Shown here piece by piece: positions 40,555 through 49,035 of a stretch of 64,000 nt of DNA (positions are counted from its first letter, which is position 1; each line of letters starts with the position of its first letter). The notes under the pieces are model-generated. The model was not told the origin of the DNA. It made no database searches and saw nothing but the letters and a program-made list of their open reading frames with translations. The stretch covers positions 19,264 to 83,263 of the forward strand of contig JAFARE010000004.1 of NCBI GenBank assembly GCA_019245575.1, given 5' to 3'. The translations under genes were made by a program, and so were the position numbers. The stretch comes from Candidatus Dormiibacterota bacterium. GTDB lineage: Bacteria; Chloroflexota; Dormibacteria; Aeolococcales; Aeolococcaceae.

Positions 40555-41090
40555 ATGACGAACCGGCGATACCGCCACAGGTAGTCGAGCCCGCTGGCCA
40601 CGGTCGCGACCACCGCCACCACGGTGAATGCGAACGCGGCCGGCTTGATCACGGGGTACGCGGGCGTGAGGATGAGCAGCGCGATCATCAGGTTCTGCGT
40701 GATGGTCTTGGACTTTCCCCATGGCGTGGACCCGACCACCACGCCCTGTCCCGCGGCCACGAAGCGAATGCCTGTGATGACGAACTCGCGCGCGAAGATG
40801 ACCACCACCACCCAGAAGGGCACCAGGTTCGCGCCCAGCAGTATCGCGAGCACGGTGATCACGAGGATCTTGTCGGCCAGCGGGTCGAGGAACTTGCCCA
40901 GCTCACTGACCAGGTTGCGGCTTCGCGCGATGCGCCCGTCGAGCGTGTCGGTCGCGGCCGCCGACGCATAGACGGCGACGGAGACCTGGTCGTGGTACAT
41001 CCACGTGGCGGTGAGGGTGTACCCGATCACCGGCACCAGCAGCAGCCGCAGGACCGTGAGCTGGTTCGGCAGCGTCAGGAGATGCTTCAC
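40551..41090 (-). CDS. pgsA: CDP-diacylglycerol-glycerol-3-phosphate 3-phosphatidyltransferase
   Basis: 179 residues with about five hydrophobic segments. The CDP-alcohol phosphatidyltransferase motif D-x2-DG-x2-AR-x8-G-x3-D-x3-D is complete in DTLDGRIARSRN followed by GKFLDPLADK. It makes phosphatidylglycerol phosphate, precursor of phosphatidylglycerol and cardiolipin. GTG start overlapping the yajQ stop (GTGA). Conserved LPNQLTVLRLLLVPV opening. Confidence 0.95.
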   Translation of the reverse strand: MKHLLTLPNQLTVLRLLLVPVIGYTLTATWMYHDQVSVAVYASAAATDTLDGRIARSRNLVSELGKFLDPLADKILVITVLAILLGANLVPFWVVVVIFAREFVITGIRFVAAGQGVVVGSTPWGKSKTITQNLMIALLILTPAYPVIKPAAFAFTVVAVVATVASGLDYLWRYRRFVM

Positions 41091-41578
41091 CTGTAGTTGC
41101 TGAACTGCAGCGGCACGTCGAGGTCCATGTCCTTGAGCTGCTTGATGACCGCTTGCAGCTCGTCCTTGTCGCGCGCGGCCACGCGCAGCTGGTCACCCTG
41201 CGTGCGCACCTGCGCCTTGGGGTGCTGCCCGCGAATCCGCTTCGTCAAGTCGCGCGCGAGGTCCTCGTTGATTCCCTTGCGCAGCTTCACCACCTGACGC
41301 ACATTGCCCTTCGCCGCCGGCTCGGGCTTCTGCGCGTCGAGCACCTTCAGGTCGATGCCGCGGCGGTGCACCTTGCTCTGCAGCACATCGATGATCGACT
41401 TGAGCTGCGAATCGGTCGCTGCGGTCAGGGTGATCGACGCGGGCTCGAGCTCGATCTCCACGGGCACACCTTTGAAGTCGTAGCGCGTGGTGATCTCGCG
41501 CCGCGCCTGGTCGACGGCGTTGACCATCTCCTGATGGTCGAACTCGCTGACGACGTCGAACGAATGGTCCTGTGCCAT
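41087..41578 (-). CDS. yajQ: YajQ family nucleotide-binding protein
   Basis: 163 residues, the usual length. HSFDVVSEFDHQEMVNAVDQARREITTRYDFKG, ITLTAATDSQLKSIIDVLQSKVHRRGI and GNVRQVVKLRKGINEDLARDLTKRIR are the family blocks with a double ferredoxin-like fold. YajQ binds nucleotides, and cyclic di-GMP in some Proteobacteria; in this lineage the role is unknown. It overlaps pgsA by 4 bases and follows the UdgX gene by 22 bases. Confidence 0.96.
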   Translation of the reverse strand: MAQDHSFDVVSEFDHQEMVNAVDQARREITTRYDFKGVPVEIELEPASITLTAATDSQLKSIIDVLQSKVHRRGIDLKVLDAQKPEPAAKGNVRQVVKLRKGINEDLARDLTKRIRGQHPKAQVRTQGDQLRVAARDKDELQAVIKQLKDMDLDVPLQFSNYR

Positions 41579-41600
41579 GGTGTGCGCGAGGATACCGCCC

Positions 41601-42239
41601 CTACGTTCTGGCTGTCTCCGCCACCACCAGCAGGTCGGCGACGAAGCGCGCGAACTCGAGGTCCCGTGTCTCGTCGTCGGGCGCGCGGAGGATCGAGGAA
41701 GGATGCACCGTGGCGACGATCGAGCGCCCGTCGCCGCGCGCGACCACCCGGCCGCGCTCCCGAGACACCCGAAACGCAGCGCCCAGCAGCGCCTGCGCCG
41801 CGGTCGCCCCGAGGCACACGATGATCCGCGGCCGCACAGCCGCGATCTCCGCCTCCAGCCAGGGACGGCAGGCCGTCACCTCGCCGGCGCTCGGCTTCTT
41901 GTGGATGCGGCGCTTGCCCCTCGGCTCGTACTTGAAGTGCTTCACGGCGTTGGTGATGTAGACGCGGCCACGGTCGATGCCCGCCTCATGCAGGGCGCGG
42001 TCCAGCAGCCGTCCGGCGGGACCGACGAACGGATGCCCCTCGACGTCCTCGCGGTCCCCCGGCTGCTCCCCCACCAGCATCACCAGCGCGTGACCGTCGC
42101 CCTCGCCGAACACTGTCTGCGTGGCGTTGCGATACAGGTCGCACCCCTCGCAGCCGCTCGCCGCCGCGCGCAGCGAATCAAGGTTGGCGTCGGCCGGAAC
42201 AAATCGGCCGGCCCCCGGGAAGCCGGTACGTGGCGCCAT
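41601..42239 (-). CDS. udgX: UdgX-type uracil-DNA glycosylase (covalent uracil-DNA binding)
   Basis: 212 residues. Motif A is VGEQPGDREDVEGHPFVGPAG, and ATVHPSSILR is motif B. The insert RGKRRIHKKP (KRRIH at about 109-113) is the hallmark of UdgX, in which the His of KRRIH bonds covalently to the deoxyribose after uracil removal. His113 is present here. Four Cys (about 30, 33, 124, 142) should bind the Fe-S cluster. Known UdgX members are mostly from Actinobacteria. A second Fe-S glycosylase of family 4 is encoded at 50681. No LexA box is visible upstream; repeat A copy 2 is there instead. Confidence 0.9.
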   Translation of the reverse strand: MAPRTGFPGAGRFVPADANLDSLRAAASGCEGCDLYRNATQTVFGEGDGHALVMLVGEQPGDREDVEGHPFVGPAGRLLDRALHEAGIDRGRVYITNAVKHFKYEPRGKRRIHKKPSAGEVTACRPWLEAEIAAVRPRIIVCLGATAAQALLGAAFRVSRERGRVVARGDGRSIVATVHPSSILRAPDDETRDLEFARFVADLLVVAETART

Positions 42240-42282
42240 GGCTCAGAGCCTAGGCTCGATGTCCCACGGCAGAGGAGCGGTT

Positions 42283-42453
42283 CCGCCCGGGTGGCGCCGC
42301 AGGGGGCAGCGCCGACCGGAGCAGGATTCCGGGACCCAGGTCAGAAGGTCATGCGCGCCCACATCGCCACGAGAGTCCCCGATCGCGTCCATGACCTGGG
42401 GTGGAATCCTGCGCAGGGCGGCGAGGGTTCCCTGCGGCGGCAGGACCCGGGCG
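42283..42453. repeat. Palindromic intergenic repeat, family A, copy 2
   Basis: 171 bases between udgX and ftsK, the inverse of the element at 33405-33587. Shared blocks include CAGGGAACCCTCGCCG, GCGCAGGATTCCACCCCAG, GGACTCTCGTGG, TGACCTTCTGACCTGGG and CGGAATCCTGCTCCGG. The centre and arm bases vary. Arm changes keep pairing: CCGCCGCAGGG here pairs with CCCTGCGGCG, while copy 1 has GGCGCAGGG facing CCCTGCTCCGCC. Confidence 0.78.
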
Positions 42454-42458
42454 AATGA

Positions 42459-44777
42459 CTACTCTTCGCCGAGGGACTCGAGCAGCTCGTCCACCTGGAA
42501 CACGTCCATGCGGACCTCCCGGGACTTGCTCCCTTCGTACGGGCCGACCACCCCGTGCTCGGCCAGTTGGTCGACGAGGCGCGCGGCGCGGGTGTATCCG
42601 ACGTTGAGCTTGCGCTGCAGCAGCGACGCCGCGGCGCGCCCCTCGGCGGCGACGGTGTGCGCCGCCTTGGCGAAGAGCGGGTCGCGCTTGGTCGCCTCCT
42701 TGGCCCAGGACACGGTGGCCTCGACGCTGAAGATCTCCTCCTGGTACTCGGGCAGGCCCTGCGCCTTCCAGTGGCCGATGAGCGCGTCGAGCTCGCGGTC
42801 GCTCACGTACGCGCCCTGCAGCCGGCGCGGCTTGCCCTCGTCGATGGGGAGATACAGCATGTCGCCGCGTCCCAGGAGCTTCTCCGCGCCCATCTCGTCG
42901 AGGATCACGCGTGAGTCGACGCCGGAGGAGACGGCGAATGCGATGCGGCTCGGGATGTTCGCCTTGATCAGGCCGGTGATGATGTCGGCGGACGGCCGCT
43001 GCGTGGCGACCACGAGGTGGATGCCGACCGCGCGTGCCAGCTGCGCGATGCGGCAGATGAGGTCCTCGATCTCACCCGCGGCCACCATCATCAGGTCGGC
43101 CAGCTCGTCGACGACGATCACGATGTACGGCAGCGGCGCCAGGCCGAGACCGGAGGCGCGCTCGTTGAAAACGGCGATGTTGCGCGCGCCGTGCGAGGCG
43201 AACAGCTTGTAGCGCTCCTCCATCTCCTTCACGGCCCAGCGCAGGGAAGCGACGGCCGCTTCCGGCTCGACCACCACCGGCACGAGCAGATGGGGCAGGT
43301 CACCGAAGTTGGACAGCTCGACCCGCTTGGGGTCGATGAGGATGAGCTTCAGCTGCGCCGGCGTCGCCTGCAGCAGAAATCCGCCCAGGATCGCGTTGAT
43401 GCAGACCGACTTGCCGCTGCCCGTCGCGCCTGCGATGAGCAGGTGCGGCATGCGCGTGATGTCGCCCACCACCGGGTGGCCGCTCACGTCGGCGCCGAGC
43501 GCGACGCTCAACCGGTTGCGCGCATCTGCGAACGGCGAGGAGCTGACGATCTCCTTCAGGCTGACGAGTTGGGCCGCCTTGTTGGGCACCTCCACCCCGA
43601 TCGCCGACTTGCCGGGAATGAACGGCTGGATGCGGATCGGTGCGGCGAGCGCCAGGGCAAGGTCCGTCTGGTAGCCGAGGATCTTGCGCACCGGCACACC
43701 CACCGCCGGCTGCAGCTCGTACTGCGTGACCGTGGGTCCGCTGTTGGCTCCGACAATCCGCGTCTCGATGCCGAAGGACTGGAGCGTCGAGACGATCTTG
43801 TCACCGGTGACACGAACTTCGGCCTGCAATCGCTCCCGCTTGCCGGTGACCGTGTCGAGCAGGTCGGCAGCGGGGAGCACCCACACCTTCTCCTGCTCCT
43901 CCGCGCCCGACGCCTCGGCTGCGTGCGCGGCCGTGAGCTCCGGCACCGGTCCCAGCTCCGGCGGCGGGCTGACCACACCCTCGAACTGCCGCGGAAACGC
44001 GATGCCCTCGGGCTCGGCCACATCCTCGACGGGCGCATCCTCCTCCACCAGCGGCGGCTTGGCGTCGGGGAAGAACGCCTCCGGGGGCAGCGTCACGCTC
44101 TGGGGAGCCTCGAAGGGCAGCTGCACGGGGATGCCGGGAAGCTCCGCGACCGTGCCGGCCTGTGGCGGGTTGAAGCGCCTCGGCTGGGAACGCTCCTGTT
44201 CCTGCGGTGAGGACTCGCGGAGCCGGGCGAGCCATGCGGCGGCGGCCTGCACCATCGGCCACACGCGCAGGTCGGTGGCCATCACCAGGCCGATGACCGC
44301 CAGGGCGATGAGCAGCGCTCCGGCGCCGGCGCGCCCCAGGCCGTGGGCGATGCCCGGCCCCAGCCAACGGCCGACGTCGCCCGCCGAGCCGGGTGAGACC
44401 AGGCCTGTGAGGCCAAGGAGCGACAGCACGGCGACGAACGAGCCGGCCGCGGCGGCCTCGCCGGTACGCCAGTGGGCGGTGGCCACCAGGCGGATGCCGG
44501 TGACGGCCAGCCCGGCGACCGCCAGCCACGCGCCGATCCCGAGCACGTTGTAGAGGGCGTCGTGCACCGGTCCCGCCACGGCGCCTCCGCCGGGCAGCGC
44601 CAGGACCGCCGCGACGACCAGGCCCAGCCCGATCGCACCCACACCCACGAGCTCGCGCCGCAGGGATTCGCTGAACAGCGGCGTGCGCGAGACACGGCCG
44701 CGTGCCGGGGTGGCTCGCGGCCTGCGCGGCGCGGGCCGCGCGGCGGGCCGTCGTTTGGTGGAGGTGCTGCGGGCCAT
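42459..44777 (-). CDS. ftsK: DNA translocase FtsK/SpoIIIE
   Basis: 772 residues. Four transmembrane helices in the first 190 residues, a Pro/Glu-rich linker to about 300, then the alpha-beta motor: HLLIAGATGSGKSVCINAILGGF (Walker A), LKLILIDPKRVELSNF and YIVIVVDELADLMMVAAGEIEDLICRIAQLARAVGIHLVVATQRPS. The gamma domain at the C-terminus (SLLQRKLNVGYTRAARLVDQLAEHGVVGP) reads KOPS/SRS sequences. It pumps chromosome DNA through the closing septum. The basic N-terminus (ARSTSTKRRPAARPAPRRP) is long. Its place between rnj and pgsA matches spoIIIE of Bacillus. Confidence 0.96.
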   Translation of the reverse strand: MARSTSTKRRPAARPAPRRPRATPARGRVSRTPLFSESLRRELVGVGAIGLGLVVAAVLALPGGGAVAGPVHDALYNVLGIGAWLAVAGLAVTGIRLVATAHWRTGEAAAAGSFVAVLSLLGLTGLVSPGSAGDVGRWLGPGIAHGLGRAGAGALLIALAVIGLVMATDLRVWPMVQAAAAWLARLRESSPQEQERSQPRRFNPPQAGTVAELPGIPVQLPFEAPQSVTLPPEAFFPDAKPPLVEEDAPVEDVAEPEGIAFPRQFEGVVSPPPELGPVPELTAAHAAEASGAEEQEKVWVLPAADLLDTVTGKRERLQAEVRVTGDKIVSTLQSFGIETRIVGANSGPTVTQYELQPAVGVPVRKILGYQTDLALALAAPIRIQPFIPGKSAIGVEVPNKAAQLVSLKEIVSSSPFADARNRLSVALGADVSGHPVVGDITRMPHLLIAGATGSGKSVCINAILGGFLLQATPAQLKLILIDPKRVELSNFGDLPHLLVPVVVEPEAAVASLRWAVKEMEERYKLFASHGARNIAVFNERASGLGLAPLPYIVIVVDELADLMMVAAGEIEDLICRIAQLARAVGIHLVVATQRPSADIITGLIKANIPSRIAFAVSSGVDSRVILDEMGAEKLLGRGDMLYLPIDEGKPRRLQGAYVSDRELDALIGHWKAQGLPEYQEEIFSVEATVSWAKEATKRDPLFAKAAHTVAAEGRAAASLLQRKLNVGYTRAARLVDQLAEHGVVGPYEGSKSREVRMDVFQVDELLESLGEE

Positions 44778-45020
44778 GTGATGCGAACTCTGTGTCGACG
44801 TGGGCGTGAACGTTGCTGTGGCGACCGCGGCGATCGTACCAGCAAAGCAGTTGCAGCGCCCGCGCCGGGAGGACGTGCACGTGACGGTGGCTTCCGTGTC
44901 ACGGCGCTGTGCGCGCGCGGCTGTGAAGCTGTTGTCGCAACAGCGATTAGACGCGCAGGCACGGTCCTGTGACTGCCCGGCAAGCGCGCGGCCACCACAC
45001 CCGCGACGACTCTGTCGAGA
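44778..45020. other. Divergent intergenic region ftsK-tadE with a hairpin
   Basis: 243 bases without a gene. GCTGTTG-TCG-CAACAGC at 44928-44944 is a perfect 7-base inverted repeat, usable as an operator or RNA hairpin. GACTCT 7 bases before the ATG at 45021 could be the -10 of the TadE gene. No clear ftsK promoter is seen. Confidence 0.45.
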
Positions 45021-45554
45021 ATGTGTTGTGTCGTGATCCGGGGCAAGTTGGGGCGGCCATCACGCACTGGCAGCAGCGACGGCATCGCGCTCATCGAGTT
45101 CTCGCTGGTGGCGCCCATAGGTTTTCTGCTGATCCTCAGCATCATCGTCGGCTGCGTGGTGATCACCAACCTGGTGCAGCTCACCAACGCCGCGCGTGAC
45201 GGCGCGCGCGCCGCAGCCATCTGCGGCAGCGTGTCCACCGCGCAGATGCCCGATGGCTCGGGCACCTGCTCCGACACGGCGGTGGCCGCGTACATCACGA
45301 GCCATCTCTCGGCGATCCCGGCCGGCTCGGTGCTGCCGCAGATCTACGTGTGCACGCCGTCCGAGGCCGCAGCGGGCACTTGCACCAGCGCGGGCGTCCG
45401 CGGCATCGCCAACTGCCAGCGGGGACGCATCGTGGAAGTCGACATGTACTACGACCAGCCGCTGTACATCCCCCTCCTCTCCACGTTCTTCCAGACCAAC
45501 CCCGATGGCACGCGCCGTCTCAATGCCTCGGCGGAGGCGACGTGCGAGCAGTGA
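45021..45554 (+). CDS. TadE-like pseudopilin-type protein
   Basis: 177 residues. After a short basic start, GIALIEFSLVAPIGFLLILSIIVGCVVIT is the TadE-type hydrophobic segment with the conserved Glu (ALIEFSLVAP), followed by NAARDGARAAAICGS. The remaining 120 residues are extracellular with several Cys. A GTG at 45033 is an alternative start. TadE/TadF proteins are processed minor components of Tad pili; no tadA, tadB/C or rcpA gene is in the window, so the secretion partners must be elsewhere. It overlaps the next gene. Confidence 0.85.
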   Translation: MCCVVIRGKLGRPSRTGSSDGIALIEFSLVAPIGFLLILSIIVGCVVITNLVQLTNAARDGARAAAICGSVSTAQMPDGSGTCSDTAVAAYITSHLSAIPAGSVLPQIYVCTPSEAAAGTCTSAGVRGIANCQRGRIVEVDMYYDQPLYIPLLSTFFQTNPDGTRRLNASAEATCEQ

Positions 45555-46543
45555 CCCCGCGGCGCAGCCGTCGCTCGGGCCAGGCCATCCTGGAGATGGC
45601 GCTGGTGTCGCCGATGCTGGTCGTCCTGCTGATGGGCGGCCTGCAGGTGGGACAGATCGCGTACAGCCAGGTCTCCGTGGACACCGCCGCGCGCGAGGGA
45701 GCGCGTGCCGGCGCTGCGGCACCCAACGCCGCGTTTGCGTGGGACACCGGTGGCGCGGTCCCTGCAAGCCATCAGTGCACGCAGACCGACTTCACCGAGG
45801 GCTCCGCGTCGAACCCCGTGTGCATCGCGGTGCTCAACGCGGACGGCCTGCTCAGCAGCTCGCTGTTCACCGCGAACCCGTGCGCGTCGGGGCAGGGCTG
45901 CGTGACCGTTTCGGTGGTGGGTGCGGCCAACCTCAGCGCATTTCGCAGTGCCGCATCGGCCGTGCTCATGAGCTCGGGTGGATCGCCCTGCAACAGCGGT
46001 CACCAGGCGACGGTGACCGGGACGGTCTCCAACATCCCCACGGGCTCGACGGCGACGGTGACGGACACGTCCGGCGACACGCAGTCGGGAATCACCGGCG
46101 CCTTCACGCTGTGTGTCGCAGCCAGCGGCAACACGACCAGCCAGACGCTCGTGGCCCAGGTCGGCACGGTGAGCTGCGGCGGGTACAGCGGGTCCGTGGG
46201 GCCGTTCAGCGTCCGCCACGGACAGAGCTACACGGAGAACGTGTCCGTGGCGGCCGAGCCGGTGTGCCCCACGCCGACGCCGACGCCCGCGCCCACTCCC
46301 ACTCCCACGCCGACCCCAACGCCGACGCTGGGCCCCACGCCCACCCCCACTGCGGGGCCCAGCGTCAGCTGCACCACACAGACGGTGCCCGACAGCGACT
46401 ACATCACCGTCACCGTGAGCTACCCGGTGTCGGTGTTCGTGCCGGTGTTGGGGCACCTGTTCGAGACGCAGCCGGGGGTGCGCATGACGTCCTCGAGCGC
46501 CACCTATGCCATCGAGCCGTGCACGCTCACCGGCGGCGCCTAG
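45542..46543 (+). CDS. TadE-like protein with extended extracellular part and Pro-Thr linker
   Basis: 333 residues from GTG 45542 (GGAGG 4 bases upstream) or 330 from GTG 45551, which overlaps the previous stop. SGQAILEMALVSPMLVVLLMGGLQVGQIAYSQ is the TadE segment, with Glu after the hydrophobic start. Residues about 150-240 look like a beta-sandwich of the carboxypeptidase-regulatory type (TATVTDTSGDTQSGITGAFTLCV), followed by a linker of PT repeats at about 243-275 and a final domain with membrane-like VSVFVPVLGHLF. The two TadE copies and the TadG gene are translationally coupled. Confidence 0.82.
   Translation: MRAVTPRRSRRSGQAILEMALVSPMLVVLLMGGLQVGQIAYSQVSVDTAAREGARAGAAAPNAAFAWDTGGAVPASHQCTQTDFTEGSASNPVCIAVLNADGLLSSSLFTANPCASGQGCVTVSVVGAANLSAFRSAASAVLMSSGGSPCNSGHQATVTGTVSNIPTGSTATVTDTSGDTQSGITGAFTLCVAASGNTTSQTLVAQVGTVSCGGYSGSVGPFSVRHGQSYTENVSVAAEPVCPTPTPTPAPTPTPTPTPTPTLGPTPTPTAGPSVSCTTQTVPDSDYITVTVSYPVSVFVPVLGHLFETQPGVRMTSSSATYAIEPCTLTGGA
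46266..46363. repeat. Low-complexity CCNAC(G/T/C) tract encoding a Pro-Thr linker
   Basis: About 16 degenerate hexamer units within the second TadE-like gene code for alternating Pro and Thr (PTPTPAPTPTPTPTPTP). Such linkers are extended and often glycosylated. The units are coding and in frame, so this is not a CRISPR or intergenic repeat. Confidence 0.85.
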
Positions 46544-48151
46544 GTGCGGATGCACGTGCGGCAAAGGCGGCGCGGTGAGCGCGGGCAGATGATCCCCCTG
46601 CTCGCGGTCTTCGCTGTGGTGCTGGTGGGATGCATGGCGCTGGCGACCGACCTCAGCATCACCACGCACTACAAGCGGCAGCTGCAGAACGTCACGGACG
46701 CGGCGGCGCTCGCCGGCGCTCGCGCCCTTCCCTCGTCCCCCGCGTCGAGCGACCAGCAGCAGGCCGTGGTCAACGCGCTGGACGTGATGCACAACAGCTA
46801 CGGCTGGACACCGTCACCGGTGAACTGGGCGTCTACGCTGGCTGGGCAGGGATGCGACGACGGCCAGTGCAGCGTGACCGTGTGCGCCGGTCTCACCGGC
46901 ACCAGGAGCTGCACGGTGAACGTCACCGCGGCCGGCGCGTCGCCGTTCGTGCTCATGATCAACACGCCGCCGCTGGGCGCATCCGTGAGCTCCTACAACG
47001 GCGATGCGCATCGCGTCGAGGTGACGATGCGTCAGCAATCAAGGGCGTTCTTCGCGGGCATCTTCGGGCAGTCGAACAACACCGACGCCGCCGAGTCCGT
47101 GGCGCTGCACGTGCCGCCCGGGCAGCCGTTCCCCTTCGCGCTCTACTCGCGCACCTACGTGCAGGACGGGAACCAGGCCGAGGTGATCCAGGGCAACATC
47201 TACGCGGATCGCTACATCGCCCCGCAGAGCAACGGGCACGCGGGCGTGTGTGCCGCGACGCAGAGCGATGGCACGCGCGGCTTCATATTCCTCGGGTATC
47301 CGCAGCAGGGAGACGGATCCCCGCCATACGCCAATGACGGCCAGTCAACCACACATGCACCGACGGTCAGCGACGGCGTGGCGTGCAGCACCGCCAATCC
47401 GCCGTCGGGTGGTTCGGTCGAGATGAGTGGATCGCCCGCCACCAGCGCGGACTGCGTCGCCGCATTCCCCGGTGGCAGCACCGGAACCACCATCACGTAC
47501 GACCACACGGACGGCGTCTGCGAGATGAACCCACCACCATCACCGCCAGCCGTCGCGCCGCCACCCAACCTCCCGACGTACGCGTCGACGGTCTGCGGCG
47601 CCGCAGGACTGGTGAGCGGCGCGTATCAGCCGCACGAGTACGCCTGCAGCACCGGTGCCGCGCTGACCGTCGACCACCCACTCGGCGCCGGCATCTACGA
47701 GATCGACGCCGGCGCTGCCACGGGCGGCTGCGACGTGATCATGGACGGCAGCGTCACGACGCTCTCCGGGGTCACGTTCTACCTCAAGGGCGGCGCCGGC
47801 ATCTGCATCACCCTGCCCTCCGGGGTGACGATCTCGCAGACCCCGTACAACGCCGGCACGGGCGACCCCGGTGACGGCAGGTACGTCGTGCTGTCCGACA
47901 ACGTCGCGGCGCCGAGCATCACATTGAACTCCGGTGGCGGTGGCTCGTCGTCGGGCATCTGGAGCGTGACCGGCGTGCTCTGGCTGCCCACCGGCAGCGT
48001 CACCTGCAACAACAAGACAGCGATCGAAGACCAGGGTCAGGTGATCGTCAACTCTTGGAACGACCAGGGCGGCAACCACCAGAACTCGTCGGTGTCGTAC
48101 AACTCGAGCCTCACGCCATCCCAGGCGGAGAGCCTGCAGCTGACGGAGTGA
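46544..48151 (+). CDS. TadG-like Tad pilus assembly protein
   Basis: 535 residues, GTG start directly after the previous stop (ATG at 46550 also possible). RGERGQMIPLLAVFAVVLVGCMALATDLSITTHYKRQLQNVTDAAALAGARAL is the TadE/G-like (PF13400) N-terminus with the transmembrane anchor. The remaining 460 residues are extracellular, beta-rich, with many Gly/Ser/Thr and a Pro-rich stretch (MNPPPSPPAVAPPPNLPTYAS). TadG-like proteins are thought to anchor pili or bind surfaces. It is the last gene of the three-gene unit and is convergent with the next gene. Confidence 0.83.
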   Translation: MRMHVRQRRRGERGQMIPLLAVFAVVLVGCMALATDLSITTHYKRQLQNVTDAAALAGARALPSSPASSDQQQAVVNALDVMHNSYGWTPSPVNWASTLAGQGCDDGQCSVTVCAGLTGTRSCTVNVTAAGASPFVLMINTPPLGASVSSYNGDAHRVEVTMRQQSRAFFAGIFGQSNNTDAAESVALHVPPGQPFPFALYSRTYVQDGNQAEVIQGNIYADRYIAPQSNGHAGVCAATQSDGTRGFIFLGYPQQGDGSPPYANDGQSTTHAPTVSDGVACSTANPPSGGSVEMSGSPATSADCVAAFPGGSTGTTITYDHTDGVCEMNPPPSPPAVAPPPNLPTYASTVCGAAGLVSGAYQPHEYACSTGAALTVDHPLGAGIYEIDAGAATGGCDVIMDGSVTTLSGVTFYLKGGAGICITLPSGVTISQTPYNAGTGDPGDGRYVVLSDNVAAPSITLNSGGGGSSSGIWSVTGVLWLPTGSVTCNNKTAIEDQGQVIVNSWNDQGGNHQNSSVSYNSSLTPSQAESLQLTE

Positions 48152-48165
48152 GAAGGCGCGCGGCG

Positions 48166-49005
48166 TCAGTTCGGACAGGTCACCTGTCCGCTCACCTGCA
48201 GCGATGTGCCGGTGAATGACGAGGCGCGGCCACGGAAGCTGTTCGTCGATGCGAAGGTCGCTCCGCGGGACCAATCGAACGAGCTCACGCCTCCCGCGGT
48301 CGGTATCCAGTACACGGGGATGGCGCCCTGAGGCATGGCGACAACCACCGAGCCGCGAGTCTGACCCTGTGGACCCTCGATTGCGATCTCGACGTTTATG
48401 CTGGCAGCCTGTCCGATCACGTCGATACGCCGGCCTCCCGTGAACGGCCGGTAGGTGAACATGTCGGCCGCCACGAGGTGACAGTTGACGTTCTTGACGT
48501 CCATCGGCCCGCGCAACGCGCCGGTGAAGCTGATCGTGGTGTTCGGTCCTGCGCTCGGGCAGGCGATCGAACCCACGACTCGAAGTGATTGCGCGGCCGG
48601 GTCGTACGGAGCCAGCGTTGCGTCGACTGTGACCGCCCTTTCGGGGTCGAAGCTCTGGACCCCGCTGTGTCCCAACCACGTGAAATTCCCGGGCATCTCT
48701 TCGCTGGGAGGACCGACCGCGACCAGCCACGCACCCTCGTACCGGGAGACACTGACGCCGAACTGACGGCCGCTGACCGTCACCAGTGCGCCGATGTCCT
48801 GCGCGGGAAAGTCCGACAGCTCCCCGCACACGGTCCCAAAGCGGTTGAACACCGCATGACCGGAGATTGCTCCTGAAAATGTCAGCGACGACTGCGGGGA
48901 CGGCCTCGCCAAGAGCACTCCGGCGGTGGTGCCTCCCGCGACCACCACCACAGCGAGCGCGGCGATGATCCAGCCAGGGCGCACCCATCCATGACGTTGA
49001 CTCAA
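48166..49005 (-). CDS. Membrane-anchored extracellular protein of unknown function
   Basis: 279 residues from a TTG start with GAAGGAG 8 bases upstream; GACAAT farther up may be the -10. A single transmembrane segment (GWIIAALAVVVVAGGTTAGVLLA) is followed by about 245 beta-rich extracellular residues. Two similar halves seem to exist: LTFSGAISGHAVFNRFG and ISFTGALRGPMDVKNVN, each followed by a strand with VSGRQ/VIGQA and a repeat of FDPERAVTVDATL versus FDWSRGATFAS. Four Cys could form disulfides. No known family. It is inserted, with the Tad-like genes, between ftsK and rnj. Confidence 0.65.
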   Translation of the reverse strand: MSQRHGWVRPGWIIAALAVVVVAGGTTAGVLLARPSPQSSLTFSGAISGHAVFNRFGTVCGELSDFPAQDIGALVTVSGRQFGVSVSRYEGAWLVAVGPPSEEMPGNFTWLGHSGVQSFDPERAVTVDATLAPYDPAAQSLRVVGSIACPSAGPNTTISFTGALRGPMDVKNVNCHLVAADMFTYRPFTGGRRIDVIGQAASINVEIAIEGPQGQTRGSVVVAMPQGAIPVYWIPTAGGVSSFDWSRGATFASTNSFRGRASSFTGTSLQVSGQVTCPN

Positions 49006-49035
49006 CGCGGCAACTCCTTCCTGCCGCGGATTGTC

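Noticed and set aside
46266..46363. Repeat array suggestive of CRISPR or a microsatellite
   Set aside because: Units are in-frame coding for a Pro-Thr linker, there are no spacers and no cas genes.
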